NCBI GenBank assembly: GCA_029779535.1
Contig: JAKPAG010000034.1
Location: 1-62,747 of the forward strand
Direction: 5' to 3'
DNA length: 62,747 nt
Source of the DNA: Pseudomonadota bacterium
Lineage (GTDB): Bacteria; Pseudomonadota; Alphaproteobacteria; Sphingomonadales; Sphingomonadaceae
Position numbers and translations under genes: made by a program
In this document: positions 8,102-16,070 of the stretch, piece after piece
How the letters are laid out: each line of letters starts with the position of its first letter
Numbering within the stretch: the stretch's first letter is position 1
The notes under the pieces: model-generated
The model's database searches: none
The model's input: only the letters and a program-made list of their open reading frames with translations
Told to the model about the DNA's origin: nothing

Positions 8102-8995
8102 ATGGCGCGCCCCGCACAGCGCGTCGAGATGATCCCAATCGACCGGATCACCATCGTCAACCCGCGCCTTCGCAGTAAGAAGATATTCAAGGGCATCGTC
8201 GAGAACATCGCGGAGATCGGCCTCAAACGTCCGATCACCGTGACATCGCGGCAGGGATCGGACGGCCCGCTCTACGACCTTGTGTGCGGGCAAGGTCGTT
8301 TGGAAGCCTTTCGCGAGCTGGGACAGACCGAAGTTCCCGCACTGATCGTGACCGCCGATACCGAAGATTGCATGGTCGCAAGCCTCGTCGAAAACTGCGC
8401 GCGTCGTCAGCATCAGGCCGTTGACCTTTTGCAGGATATCGTTGGAATGCGCGAGCGCGGCTATTCCGACAATGAGATTGCTGAGAAGACTGGCCTTTCC
8501 GCGAATTACGTTTGGAGCGTGGGCAAATTGCTCGCGCGCGGCGAGCGACGACTGGTCGCTGCTGTAGAAGCTGGATATCTTCCTATCTCCGTCGCTCTAG
8601 AAATCTGCGAGGCCGACGATCAGGGCGTTCAGGCCGCCCTTCATAAAGCCTATGAGGATAAGCTCCTGCGCGGTCGCGCACTCATTGCCGCGCGCCGCTT
8701 GGTCGAGGTGCGGAAACGCTCTGGTAAAGCTGCAAAGCTCAATCGGCTTGTCGAGAAAGGATCAGCCGCCACGCCAGAGGATTTGGTGAAAGCCTTTCAG
8801 GAGGACACCGAACGCAAGCGTATGATGATCCGCAAGACCGAGGCGACACGCAACCGCCTTGTGTTCATCGTCGAGGCATTGAGCCAGCTCTCGAACGACG
8901 AGAGTTTCATTGCGCTTCTCGAAGACGAAGATTTGGCATCCATGCCGAACCGGCTCGCCGAGCGCATTCAGAATGTCAGGATCAATCTTCAATGA
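8102..8995 (+). CDS. ParB N-terminal domain protein, RepB-like C-terminus (first of two)
   Basis: The protein has 297 residues. The ParB/Srx-like nuclease fold is at about 10-100 (IPIDRITIVNPRLR, LVCGQGRLEAFRELG, SLVENCARRQH), followed by an HTH (YSDNEIAEKTGLSANYVWSV) and a helical C-terminal region like that of plasmid RepB partition proteins. I chose ATG 8102; GTG 8096 overlaps the recombinase stop and is equally possible. No ParA is present, so conventional partition is unlikely. The coupling to a serine recombinase suggests an accessory role in recombination or its control. Confidence 0.82.
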   Translation: MARPAQRVEMIPIDRITIVNPRLRSKKIFKGIVENIAEIGLKRPITVTSRQGSDGPLYDLVCGQGRLEAFRELGQTEVPALIVTADTEDCMVASLVENCARRQHQAVDLLQDIVGMRERGYSDNEIAEKTGLSANYVWSVGKLLARGERRLVAAVEAGYLPISVALEICEADDQGVQAALHKAYEDKLLRGRALIAARRLVEVRKRSGKAAKLNRLVEKGSAATPEDLVKAFQEDTERKRMMIRKTEATRNRLVFIVEALSQLSNDESFIALLEDEDLASMPNRLAERIQNVRINLQ

Positions 8996-9885
8996 CCGGA
9001 AGCTCACGACATCGGAAAATCAAGCTCGCGTTTGAGACTACAAGCCTGCGCATTCCGCTCACAGATATCGAAATGCTGCGCGCAATGACGCCTTCGATCA
9101 AAAAATCCGTCAAATATGCGCAGATTGAAGCCTCGATACGCGAGGTCGGAATCATCGAGCCACCGGTCGTGGTGAGGATCAAAGGCAAGGATGATCGGTA
9201 TCGACTTCTCGATGGGCATATCCGCATCGAAATTCTGAAAGAGCGTGGCGACAAGGATGTGGTCTGCCTCATCGCCACCGACGATGAGGCGATCACCTAC
9301 AACAAGCGCATCAGTCGCATGGCCATCGTTCAGGAGCACAAGATGATTCTGAAGGCACTTGAGAAGGGCGTATCGGAGGAGCGACTGGCACGCGCGCTCA
9401 ACGTCAACATATCGAGCATTCGACAAAAGCGCCGACTGCTCGACGGCATATGCGATGAGGTAGCGAAGCTGCTGCAAGACCGGATGGTGCCGATCAACAC
9501 GTTCAGCGAGCTAAAGAAAATGCGCCCGATGCGTCAGCTTGAAGCCGCTGAAACCATGATGGCGATGAACAAATTTTCATGGCCCTATGCGAAATCACTC
9601 GTGGCGGCGACGCCCCAACATCAGCTCGTTAGCGATAAAAAGAAGACGGTGCGCGGCCTCAGCGACGAGCAAATCGAGCATATGGAGCGTGAGGCGACGA
9701 ACATCGACCGCGAGTTCCGCATGATCGAGCAGAGCTATGGCACCGATCATCTCGATCTCGTTCTGGCAACCGGCTACCTATGCCGTCTGATCGAAAATGT
9801 GCGCGTGGTGCATCACCTTGCGCGGCACCATCCCGAGTTGCTCGCCGAGTTCCAGCGGATCGTGCAGTTGAGAAATGCGGCTTAA
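8992..9885 (+). CDS. Plasmid-partition RepB C-terminal domain protein (second ParB homologue)
   Basis: The protein has 297 residues. Its start overlaps the previous stop as ATGA. It has a ParB-type N-terminal domain (IEPPVVVRIKGKDDRYRLLDGHIRIEIL), a DNA-binding helical middle (RLARALNVNISSIRQKRRLLDG) and a RepB-like C-terminal domain. It is clearly a homologue of the preceding gene but strongly diverged from it. No ParA gene is nearby. The last 4 bases overlap the convergent relaxase gene. Confidence 0.82.
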   Translation: MTGSSRHRKIKLAFETTSLRIPLTDIEMLRAMTPSIKKSVKYAQIEASIREVGIIEPPVVVRIKGKDDRYRLLDGHIRIEILKERGDKDVVCLIATDDEAITYNKRISRMAIVQEHKMILKALEKGVSEERLARALNVNISSIRQKRRLLDGICDEVAKLLQDRMVPINTFSELKKMRPMRQLEAAETMMAMNKFSWPYAKSLVAATPQHQLVSDKKKTVRGLSDEQIEHMEREATNIDREFRMIEQSYGTDHLDLVLATGYLCRLIENVRVVHHLARHHPELLAEFQRIVQLRNAA

Positions 9886-11168
9886 CCCAACTCCAGCCCG
9901 CGATCCCGTTTGGGACGCAGGGTGGCGGAGCCGTGACCACGATCTTTGTCGCGCTCGCCCTGCATACGCCGGTATGCGGCGGCGTCGCGATAGAGGCTGA
10001 GAATCCGTTCGGCTTCCTTGCGGCGGGTCTCTTTAATTAGGTCTTGGAGGGCTTGGCGATTCTTTAGCTGCCGCTGGATCAGAGCGTGCCGCTCATGGCT
10101 GTCGCGCTCGCGCGCAAATTTGGCTTCCATCTCATTCTGTTTGCGGGCTCGGAAATACCGCCCCGTCAGAATATCCCACGCACCCGCAAACCCTTTGCGG
10201 ATGCGGGCAGCGCGGGCGCGTTGCTCATTGTCCCAACGCGCGGAGAGAGACTTATCTTTGGCTTGGCGTTCAGCATGATGCTGAACCTTGAGCGCTTCGC
10301 GCTTGGCTGTCAGGGGTTCCATGTTGGCGCGGGCAATGCGCTTGGCCTCTGCGATATAGCGCGTGAGGCGCGGCGCGATGTCGGATGCAATGCGGGCGCG
10401 CGCATCATCGACCGATGGTAGGCGCGCAGGATCGCCGAGGCGCGCGGCTACATCTTTGGCCTTGCCGCCGATCAGGCGGGAGATAGCGAACACGTCACCG
10501 TCGATATTGATCGCAACGAACCCACGCCGATCACCACGGGCGAGAAACAGGCCGCGTTCTTCGAGCGCCGATACGAAGGCTTGGACGCTATCGGCATGTT
10601 TCCAGCAATCTTGCACGGCGGACTTGAGTTCGCGCGGATCGATGCCCGCGCGCTTTGCCTGTTGCCATTCGTCCAATGTGAAGTTGCGCGGATCGCGGAG
10701 TTTCGGGCTTTCAAAGCCCTTCGGCATCGCCCAGCCATTTTCGAGATAGAGCTGTTTCCCAATCTCATTCAGCTTGTTTTTGAAGAAGGGGAGTTCCCTC
10801 GCCGTCATGGTGTCCGCGTCGATGCGTGACCAGACGGCGTGACAGTGGCGACGACCTTCCTTTTCATGGAACACGACGATGCGCGGCTGACCCACAAGGC
10901 CCAGCCTTTCCTCAATGTCGGACAGGGCTTTCTCGAATGTTTCGATGCGAACCGATTCCAATGCGGGAGGGCTGAGCGAGAGCGAGAAGAGATATTGCTG
11001 GCACTTCGTCCCGCGCGCGAGCGCATAGGCTTCGTTCATCGCGCCCATCACCGTGTCGGACACGAAGCCCGACACTTCATGAATCTCGACATGCTCATTC
11101 TCTTCGGTCTTGAGCAGATGGAGGCCGAGCTGTTTGCCGCCGCTGCGCTTGGACGCCTTCAAGATCAT
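9882..11168 (-). CDS. Relaxase / mobilization nuclease (VirD2/MobA-like)
   Basis: The protein has 428 residues. It starts MILKASKRSGGKQLGLHLLK and carries the metal-binding HUH-type motif HEKEGRRHCHAVWSRID (His101, His108, His110). The N-terminal 250 residues match a relaxase family common on alphaproteobacterial mobilizable elements. The rest is a long charged helical tail. It nicks oriT and pilots the strand into a conjugation channel supplied by another element. The catalytic Tyr is not obvious; Tyr48 and Tyr59 are the only N-terminal candidates near the active-site region. The start overlaps the mobC stop as ATGA. Confidence 0.85.
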   Translation of the reverse strand: MILKASKRSGGKQLGLHLLKTEENEHVEIHEVSGFVSDTVMGAMNEAYALARGTKCQQYLFSLSLSPPALESVRIETFEKALSDIEERLGLVGQPRIVVFHEKEGRRHCHAVWSRIDADTMTARELPFFKNKLNEIGKQLYLENGWAMPKGFESPKLRDPRNFTLDEWQQAKRAGIDPRELKSAVQDCWKHADSVQAFVSALEERGLFLARGDRRGFVAINIDGDVFAISRLIGGKAKDVAARLGDPARLPSVDDARARIASDIAPRLTRYIAEAKRIARANMEPLTAKREALKVQHHAERQAKDKSLSARWDNEQRARAARIRKGFAGAWDILTGRYFRARKQNEMEAKFARERDSHERHALIQRQLKNRQALQDLIKETRRKEAERILSLYRDAAAYRRMQGERDKDRGHGSATLRPKRDRGLELG

Positions 11169-11533
11169 GGCATCACTTCCACATTGAGCGCCTGAATGAG
11201 CAGGCTGCGCATGAGGGTGATGTCATGCATGGCGGAGACGAGAGCGGACTCGATTTCGGGGGTCACAGGCAGGCTGCCCGTGTTCGCGGCCTTGGCGAGC
11301 TGATTCATATTATTCGCCAGCCGCGATTGCCCGAGCATGGCGAGAAGCTGGGCAAGCAGCTTATGATCCTTGACCGGAAACTTGCCGCGTTTGCGGGGCG
11401 CGACCGTTTCCGGATCGAGCAGGCGAGAACGGATATATGCGCCAAGCGCCATGCCAGCGGCATCGCGCTCAAGTTTCGCACGTTCTTCAAACGTGAGGCG
11501 TAGCGAGAAGGGCGGAATGGTGCGTTCACCCAT
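11165..11533 (-). CDS. mobC: MobC-like relaxosome accessory protein
   Basis: The protein has 122 residues. It has a ribbon-helix-helix-like N-terminus (IPPFSLRLTFEERAKLERDA) and the mobilization segment LAQLLAMLGQSRLANNMNQLAKAANTG, diagnostic of MobC-type accessory proteins that help the relaxase open oriT. It is directly upstream of and coupled to the relaxase. Upstream of it lies a repeat-rich non-coding stretch, as expected for oriT. Confidence 0.82.
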   Translation of the reverse strand: MGERTIPPFSLRLTFEERAKLERDAAGMALGAYIRSRLLDPETVAPRKRGKFPVKDHKLLAQLLAMLGQSRLANNMNQLAKAANTGSLPVTPEIESALVSAMHDITLMRSLLIQALNVEVMP

Positions 11534-11894
11534 TGCCGCTCTCTGAACTGCGCGTGCGGATCAGTGAGGCGCGGCGGGTCGAAAGATCGATATCCACGCC
11601 CTGCGTTGCTGGAGCGAGCGCATCTAGTTGTGGCAGGGGTTTCGAAACGTCATTCGCATTCGCGGGGACTTGCCACGCTAGCGAACTGTGCTTGAGGATG
11701 TTATCCCACTCCGTCAGCACTGCCCATAGAGAGTTCGAAACATCTCCATGAAGGTGCGCCAATCCCCGCAACACTGCAAGGGCGGCGGGATTGGCGGGTC
11801 CCCTACGGAACGAACTTTCGGATTCGAAGCCCCGCAGGCGCGGCGCGGTCTGCTTGACCCGATGTGCGTCAAATTGAACCGAAACGGCTCTATC

Positions 11895-11970
11895 GGCGCA
11901 ACTTTTTCGCGATATTCGCCTGTCGGGCGCAAGGCTTGTGACTTGCGTCACAGTATGTTGGGCGCAACTT
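11895..11970. other. Candidate origin of transfer (oriT) in a 530-base non-coding stretch
   Basis: The region 11534-12064 holds no supported gene. Within it GGCGCAACTT occurs twice in direct orientation (11895-11904 and 11961-11970), with a third GGCGCAA at 11926-11932. A perfect inverted repeat, TGTGAC (11937-11942) with GTCACA (11947-11952), lies between them. On the minus strand the outer copy reads AAGTTGCGCC, which recalls nick regions of RSF1010/Ti-type oriTs (TAAGTGCGCC). The location upstream of mobC fits. The nick site itself is inferred. Confidence 0.5.
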
Positions 11971-11995
11971 AACCTAGCGAAGTGTCGCGACCCGA

Positions 11996-12063
11996 CCGGC
12001 GGTGGCCCTTCTGCCGCCGGCACCTACAGCCCCCTCGTGCGATTGCGCATGAGGGGGTCTTTT
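11996..12063 (+). terminator. Strong plus-strand intrinsic terminator at the island-chromosome junction
   Basis: CCCCCTC (12030-12036) plus GTGCG pairs with CGCAT plus GAGGGGG (12046-12057) in a 12-base stem with an ATTG loop, followed by TCTTTTCTT. Just before it a second stem, CCGGCGG (11996-12002) with CCGCCGG (12014-12020), is present. No plus-strand gene leads into it, so it may be the 3' end of an RNA or gene interrupted by the island. It also sits just behind the stop of the minus-strand Nudix gene, but on that strand no T tract follows. Confidence 0.7.
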
Positions 12064-12064
12064 C

Positions 12065-12865
12065 TTAACCGCGTGCGGCGGTTTCCAGCTTTTCGCCCAG
12101 CACCGGATAGCCGGTTTCACCCGGGATCATCAGCCAGGGTTCGCCATCGCGCAGTTCCATGAACGGCGAGATCATCTGGCTGGGGAACGCCGCGACATGG
12201 GCCAGGGCATCATCGAAGCTGTGGAACTGCGCCAGTCGTTCGAGGTTGCGGCGGGTCGGGAAGATCACCTTGATCTTGCCGCTATCGGCCAGATCGAGCG
12301 CCCCTTGCGCGCTGGCCCAGAACAGGTGGGTGTTCTCGGTCGAATCGACCAGCAGTTCAACCGCGCCGGTGCCGAGGTCAGCCAGGTAGAAGCGGGTGTC
12401 GAACACGCGCACTTCGCGGTGCTTGGGCCGCCAGCGGGCGAAGGGCACCAGCATTTCAAGGTCCAGTTCCCAGCCCATCTCGTCCAGCACCGGCGCGAGT
12501 TCGCCTCCTTCGAGCAGCAGGGCGCGGGCGCGGCGCGCCTCGTCCAGGGTGGCGCGCTGGCGGATGCCGACGGCAAGTCCCGTTTCCTCCAGCGTTTCGC
12601 GCACGGCGGCGATCCGCGCGGCCAGTTCGTCGCGCGCCTCGTCGTCGGACGCGCCCAGCGCCAGCGCAAAAGTGCGGTCGGCCTCGTCAACCCGTCCGCC
12701 CGGAAACACCGCTGCCCCACCGGCAAAGGTCATGCTGGCGGATCGTTCGACCATCAGGAGTTGCGGCGGGCCGCCCGCGGGATCGTTGCGGAAGATCACC
12801 AGCGTGGCTGCGGGCGTGGCCGGGGGCGCTTCGCCGCCGGTATCGAAGATTGCTTTGACATCCAT
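12065..12865 (-). CDS. Nudix hydrolase with expanded Nudix box (NUDT19-like)
   Basis: The protein has 266 residues from ATG 12865; a TTG at 12910 is the only longer alternative. The Nudix signature is split: FPGGRVDEAD at about 54-63, then RETLEETGL at 89-97, with some 20 extra residues between the conserved Gly/Glu and the REUxEExGU half. That insertion is a hallmark of the NUDT19/NUDT7-related group that hydrolyses CoA-type or other nucleoside diphosphate derivatives. The substrate here is unknown. Confidence 0.82.
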   Translation of the reverse strand: MDVKAIFDTGGEAPPATPAATLVIFRNDPAGGPPQLLMVERSASMTFAGGAAVFPGGRVDEADRTFALALGASDDEARDELAARIAAVRETLEETGLAVGIRQRATLDEARRARALLLEGGELAPVLDEMGWELDLEMLVPFARWRPKHREVRVFDTRFYLADLGTGAVELLVDSTENTHLFWASAQGALDLADSGKIKVIFPTRRNLERLAQFHSFDDALAHVAAFPSQMISPFMELRDGEPWLMIPGETGYPVLGEKLETAARG

Positions 12866-13064
12866 CTTGCCGGGCAGAGTGAAATAGGCCCGGCGCTTTG
12901 CCAAGCGCAAATTCGGCCTTTTTCGATCGGGCCTTGTCGGAAAATCTTACAAGTGCGGCGCTCCGTTCACGGCCGAAAAATGACAATTTCCTGAAAAACA
13001 ACGTAATTCGAAATTTGGCACGGTGCCTGCATAGTATCTGGCACCCCCAAGCAGTCTCGACTGA

Positions 13065-13098
13065 GGCGGGGCCGCCTCCTGGTCTCCGCGGCCCCGCC
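13065..13098. other. GC-rich hairpin in the spacer 12866-13195
   Basis: GGCGGGGCCGC (13065-13075) and GCGGCCCCGCC (13088-13098) form a perfect 11-base stem with a 12-base loop. There is no T tract on either strand, so I cannot assign it as a terminator. Apart from this and the terminator at 13143 the 330-base spacer shows no gene. Confidence 0.5.
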
Positions 13099-13142
13099 TC
13101 CCCGAGAAAACCCCAGCCAGACAGCACCGGCACAAACGCAAA

Positions 13143-13174
13143 CAGGCGCGCATTGCTGCGCGCCTGCTGTCAAT
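13143..13174 (-). terminator. Intrinsic terminator of the glutaredoxin operon
   Basis: CAGGCGCGCA (13143-13152), loop TTGC, and TGCGCGCCTG (13157-13166) form a perfect 10-base stem. On the minus strand it is followed by TTTGCGTTTG, about 30 bases after the grxD stop. Confidence 0.75.
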
Positions 13175-13195
13175 TGCGGCAAGTGGGGCGGGGGA

Positions 13196-13522
13196 TCAGC
13201 CCTGGGCGAGGCCCGCGTCAGCCATCAGTTGTTGCAGTTCGCCAGCTTCGAACATTTCCATCATGATGTCGCTGCCGCCGACGAATTCGCCCTGCACGTA
13301 GAGCTGGGGGATGGTCGGCCATTCGGAGAACTGCTTGATCCCCTGGCGCACTTCCATGTCCTGAAGCACGTCGACGCTTTCATAGGGCACGCCGAGGTGA
13401 TCGAGGATCGCCACGGCGCGGCTGGAAAAGCCGCACTGTGGGAACAGCGGGGTGCCTTTCATGAACAGCACCACCGGATTGGCGCTCACGATTTCGGCAA
13501 TGCGGGCCTGGGTGTCGGACAT
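13196..13522 (-). CDS. grxD: Grx4-family monothiol glutaredoxin
   Basis: The protein has 108 residues with the CGFS active site (Cys30) in [15 protein letters not shown], plus the glutathione-binding WPTIPQLYV and GGSDIM motifs. CGFS glutaredoxins bind a bridging [2Fe-2S] cluster with glutathione and pass it to acceptor proteins. They pair with BolA proteins, and a bolA gene lies 20 bases upstream in the same operon. It is cytosolic. Confidence 0.95.
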   Translation of the reverse strand: MSDTQARIAEIVSANPVVLFMKGTPLFPQCGFSSRAVAILDHLGVPYESVDVLQDMEVRQGIKQFSEWPTIPQLYVQGEFVGGSDIMMEMFEAGELQQLMADAGLAQG

Positions 13523-13542
13523 GCGTTATTCTCCTCGCCGCC

Positions 13543-13776
13543 TCAATTGGGGACGGCGGTGGTCAGTTGCAAGGCGTGCAGCTCGCCGCCCATGCGATCG
13601 CCAAGGGCGGCATAGACCAGCTTGTGCTGGGCAATCCGCGGCTTGCCTGCGAAAGCGGCGGAAACCACGTGGGCGGCCCAGTGGTCGTTATCGCCGGCCA
13701 GGTCGGTCATGGTGACCTGGGCGTCGGGCAGGGCGGCCTTGATCAGCGCCTCGATTTCGGAGGCGGGCATTCCCAT
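13543..13776 (-). CDS. bolA: BolA family protein
   Basis: The protein has 77 residues covering the single BolA domain, with the conserved FAGKPRIAQHKLVYAALGD segment; its His is a likely cluster ligand in the Grx4-BolA complex. It is encoded directly before the CGFS glutaredoxin and probably works with it in iron-sulfur trafficking or sensing. It is of the short BolA/IbaG class, without an N-terminal extension. Confidence 0.92.
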   Translation of the reverse strand: MGMPASEIEALIKAALPDAQVTMTDLAGDNDHWAAHVVSAAFAGKPRIAQHKLVYAALGDRMGGELHALQLTTAVPN

Positions 13777-13782
13777 CGCGGG

Positions 13783-14106
13783 TCAGCCTTCGCCCATCAG
13801 CATGCGCTTGGCTTCGACCGCCTTGGCGTCGAGCGCGGCGCGCACGTCGGTTTCGCTGACATCGAGCCCGGCCGAGACCAGGTCGCCCAGCAGCTTGCGG
13901 ATCACGTCCTCGTCGCCGGCTTCCTCGAAATCGGCCTGGACCACGCTCTTGGCATAGGCTTCGGCTTCGACCGCGGAGAGGCCCATGCGTTCGGCCGCCC
14001 ACTGCCCCAGCAGCCGGTTGCGGCGGGCCTGGATGCGGAAGTGCATTTCCTCGTCGTGGGCGAACTTGGCTTCTTCGGCGCGTTCGCGGTCGTTGAAATC
14101 GGTCAT
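13783..14106 (-). CDS. DUF1476 / ATPase inhibitor zeta-subunit homologue
   Basis: The protein has 107 residues. The opening MTDFNDRERAEEAKFAHDEE is the N-terminal inhibitory-helix region of the alphaproteobacterial F1-ATPase zeta subunit family, followed by the four-helix domain (AYAKSVVQADFEEAGDEDVI). In Paracoccus this protein blocks ATP hydrolysis by F1FO; in other alphaproteobacteria inhibition can be weak. ATG 14106 was chosen because the conserved N-terminus starts there. The gene lies 6 bases from bolA, so they are probably co-transcribed. Confidence 0.88.
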   Translation of the reverse strand: MTDFNDRERAEEAKFAHDEEMHFRIQARRNRLLGQWAAERMGLSAVEAEAYAKSVVQADFEEAGDEDVIRKLLGDLVSAGLDVSETDVRAALDAKAVEAKRMLMGEG

Positions 14107-14230
14107 TTGGGCCTCTTCGGGTTCAACGGTCGGTGCGGGGCCCGGCAATCCGGGCCGGGCACCGCACCGGAAGGAATCGCCGCAGCCCTTACACGCCGCA
14201 CCGGCAGAGGCAAGGGCCGAGGCGGGCGGT

Positions 14231-15229
14231 TCAGTCCATCGTCACCACGACCTTGCCCACCGCCTTGCGGCTGGCGAGCAGGGCGATCGCTTCGCCGCCG
14301 CGTTCAAGCGGGAAGGTCGCCGAGACGCGCGGGCTGATCTTGCCGCTCTTGAGCAGCTCGAACAGCTTGGCGATATGGGCGGCGTTGGCCTTGGGTTCGC
14401 GCGCCACCCAGGCGCCCCAGAACACCCCGCACACGTCGCAGCTTTTCAGCAGCGTCAGGTTGAGCGGCAGCTTGGGAATGCCCGCGGTGAAGCCGACCAC
14501 GCAGAACCGGCCTTCCCAGGCGATCGAGCGCAGCGCGGGTTCGGAATAGTCGCCGCCGATGATGTCATAGACCACGTCCGCGCCGTTCGGGCCGCAGGCA
14601 GCCTTGAACGCATCGGCCAGCGCCTTGGACTGGTCCTTGTCGAGCGGGCCATAGGGATAGACCACCACGTCGTCGGCGCCATGTTCGCGCGCGACCGCGC
14701 CCTTTTCCTCGCTGGAAACGGCGGCGATCACCCGCGCGCCATAGGCCTTGCCCAGTTCCACCGCCGCCAGGCCGACACCGCCTGCCGCGCCGAGGACCAG
14801 CAGGGTATCCCCTTCCTTGAGCTTGCCGCGATCGAGCAGGCCATGCATGTTGGTGCCATAGGTCATGATCAGCGAAGCGCCGGTTTCGAAGCTGACGCCA
14901 TCGGGCAGCGGCCACAGCCGCGCGGCATCGACCACGATTTCCTCGCACATCGCGCCGCTGCCGGTGCTGGCGATCACGCGGTCACCGACCTTCCAGGCAG
15001 TCACCCCTTCGCCCACGGCATCGACGATCCCGCTGGCTTCGCCGCCGGGCGAGAACGGCCGCGGCGGCTTGAACTGGTAAAGGTCCTGGATGATCAGGAC
15101 GTCGGGAAAGTTGACCGAGCAGGCCTTGACCCGCACGCGGACCTGGCCGGGGCCGGGCTCGGGGCTGGCGACTTCATCGAGCGTGAGGGTTTCGGGACCC
15201 CCGGGCGCGTGGCTGCGCAGTGCCTTCAT
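14231..15229 (-). CDS. Zinc-less MDR / NADPH:quinone oxidoreductase family protein
   Basis: The protein has 332 residues: a medium-chain reductase with a GroES-like N-terminal half ([35 protein letters not shown]) and a Rossmann half with [19 protein letters not shown] for NADPH. The zinc-ligand Cys/His set of alcohol dehydrogenases is absent, which points to the quinone oxidoreductase or crotonyl/acryloyl reductase side of the family. The start overlaps the leuD stop (ATGA), so the two are co-translated. The true substrate is unknown. Confidence 0.87.
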   Translation of the reverse strand: MKALRSHAPGGPETLTLDEVASPEPGPGQVRVRVKACSVNFPDVLIIQDLYQFKPPRPFSPGGEASGIVDAVGEGVTAWKVGDRVIASTGSGAMCEEIVVDAARLWPLPDGVSFETGASLIMTYGTNMHGLLDRGKLKEGDTLLVLGAAGGVGLAAVELGKAYGARVIAAVSSEEKGAVAREHGADDVVVYPYGPLDKDQSKALADAFKAACGPNGADVVYDIIGGDYSEPALRSIAWEGRFCVVGFTAGIPKLPLNLTLLKSCDVCGVFWGAWVAREPKANAAHIAKLFELLKSGKISPRVSATFPLERGGEAIALLASRKAVGKVVVTMD

Positions 15230-15831
15230 GCTGCTTGTACTCCCTGCGGCCGGGCCAGCCATGACAGCTCGCCCCTGGCCTTGTTTTCATAGGCGGCGAT
15301 AGCGTCGCCGCGCGCAAGGGTCAGGCCCACTTCGTCAAGGCCGTTCAGCAGGCAGTGCTTGCGGAACGGATCGATTTCGAAAGTGAAGCGGTCCTGGAAA
15401 GGGGTGGTGACGACCTGGTGTTCCAGATCGATGGTGATCGGATCGGTCTGCGCGACTTCCATCAGCCGGTCGACCGCCTCTTGTGGCAGGACCACGGTGA
15501 GGATCCCGTTCTTGAACGCGTTGCCCGAGAAAATGTCGGAGAAGCTGGGAGCGATCACGGCGGTGATGCCCAGGTCGAGCAGCGCCCAGGCGGCGTGTTC
15601 GCGGCTGGAGCCGCAGCCGAAATTGTCCCCCGCGATCAGGATCGGCGAGCCCTTGAACTGCGCCGAATCGAACAGGTTATCGGGATCTTCGCGCAGGGTT
15701 TCGAAGGCGCCGCGCCCCATGCCCTCGCGCGTGATGGTCTTGAGCCACTTGGCCGGGATGATCACGTCGGTATCGACGTTCTTGCGCCCGAACGGGATCG
15801 CGCGGCCGGATACTTCCTTGAGGGGTTCCAT
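15226..15831 (-). CDS. leuD: 3-isopropylmalate dehydratase small subunit
   Basis: The protein has 201 residues. It carries the LeuD swivelling-domain motifs [33 protein letters not shown] and [16 protein letters not shown]. With LeuC (not in this window) it isomerises 2-isopropylmalate to 3-isopropylmalate in leucine synthesis. ATG 15831 overlaps the stop of the small upstream gene (TGATG) and its own stop overlaps the next start, so the three minus-strand genes are translationally chained. leuB is 15 kb away on the other strand. Confidence 0.96.
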   Translation of the reverse strand: MEPLKEVSGRAIPFGRKNVDTDVIIPAKWLKTITREGMGRGAFETLREDPDNLFDSAQFKGSPILIAGDNFGCGSSREHAAWALLDLGITAVIAPSFSDIFSGNAFKNGILTVVLPQEAVDRLMEVAQTDPITIDLEHQVVTTPFQDRFTFEIDPFRKHCLLNGLDEVGLTLARGDAIAAYENKARGELSWLARPQGVQAA

Positions 15832-16007
15832 CAATCGGTCTCCGGTGCGTCGGTGGGGGAAGCCTTGGCGCCGCCCTTCTTGCGGCGCGAGGCATAGAGC
15901 AGCGCGGCAGCCAGCGCGGCCGAGCCAATCGCCGCTCCGGCGAGGGCGGCCTTGCCGGTCCAGGTGCTCTTTTCGCCCTTTTCGGGCTGGTCGGGGGTGT
16001 CGCTCAT
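15831..16007 (-). CDS. Tiny single-span membrane protein (58 aa) coupled to leuD
   Basis: The product starts [20 protein letters not shown] and has one Ala/Leu-rich hydrophobic segment (about 20-40) followed by a basic RRKKGGAK stretch. This suggests an inner-membrane anchor with a cytoplasmic C-terminus. Its stop overlaps the leuD start by one base (TGATG). It is too short for a family assignment, and a role in leucine synthesis is not implied by the sequence. Codon use matches the chromosome, which supports it as a real gene. Confidence 0.7.
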   Translation of the reverse strand: MSDTPDQPEKGEKSTWTGKAALAGAAIGSAALAAALLYASRRKKGGAKASPTDAPETD

Positions 16008-16070
16008 CTGTTTCCTATGTCCATGCCGGGGCCCCGGTTCAAGGGCCGCGCTGCAAAATTGTTGACCGGG

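Noticed and set aside
8102..9885. Plasmid partition locus
   Set aside because: Two ParB-like genes are present but no ParA or replication gene and no obvious parS array, and they are fused in one operon with a recombinase.
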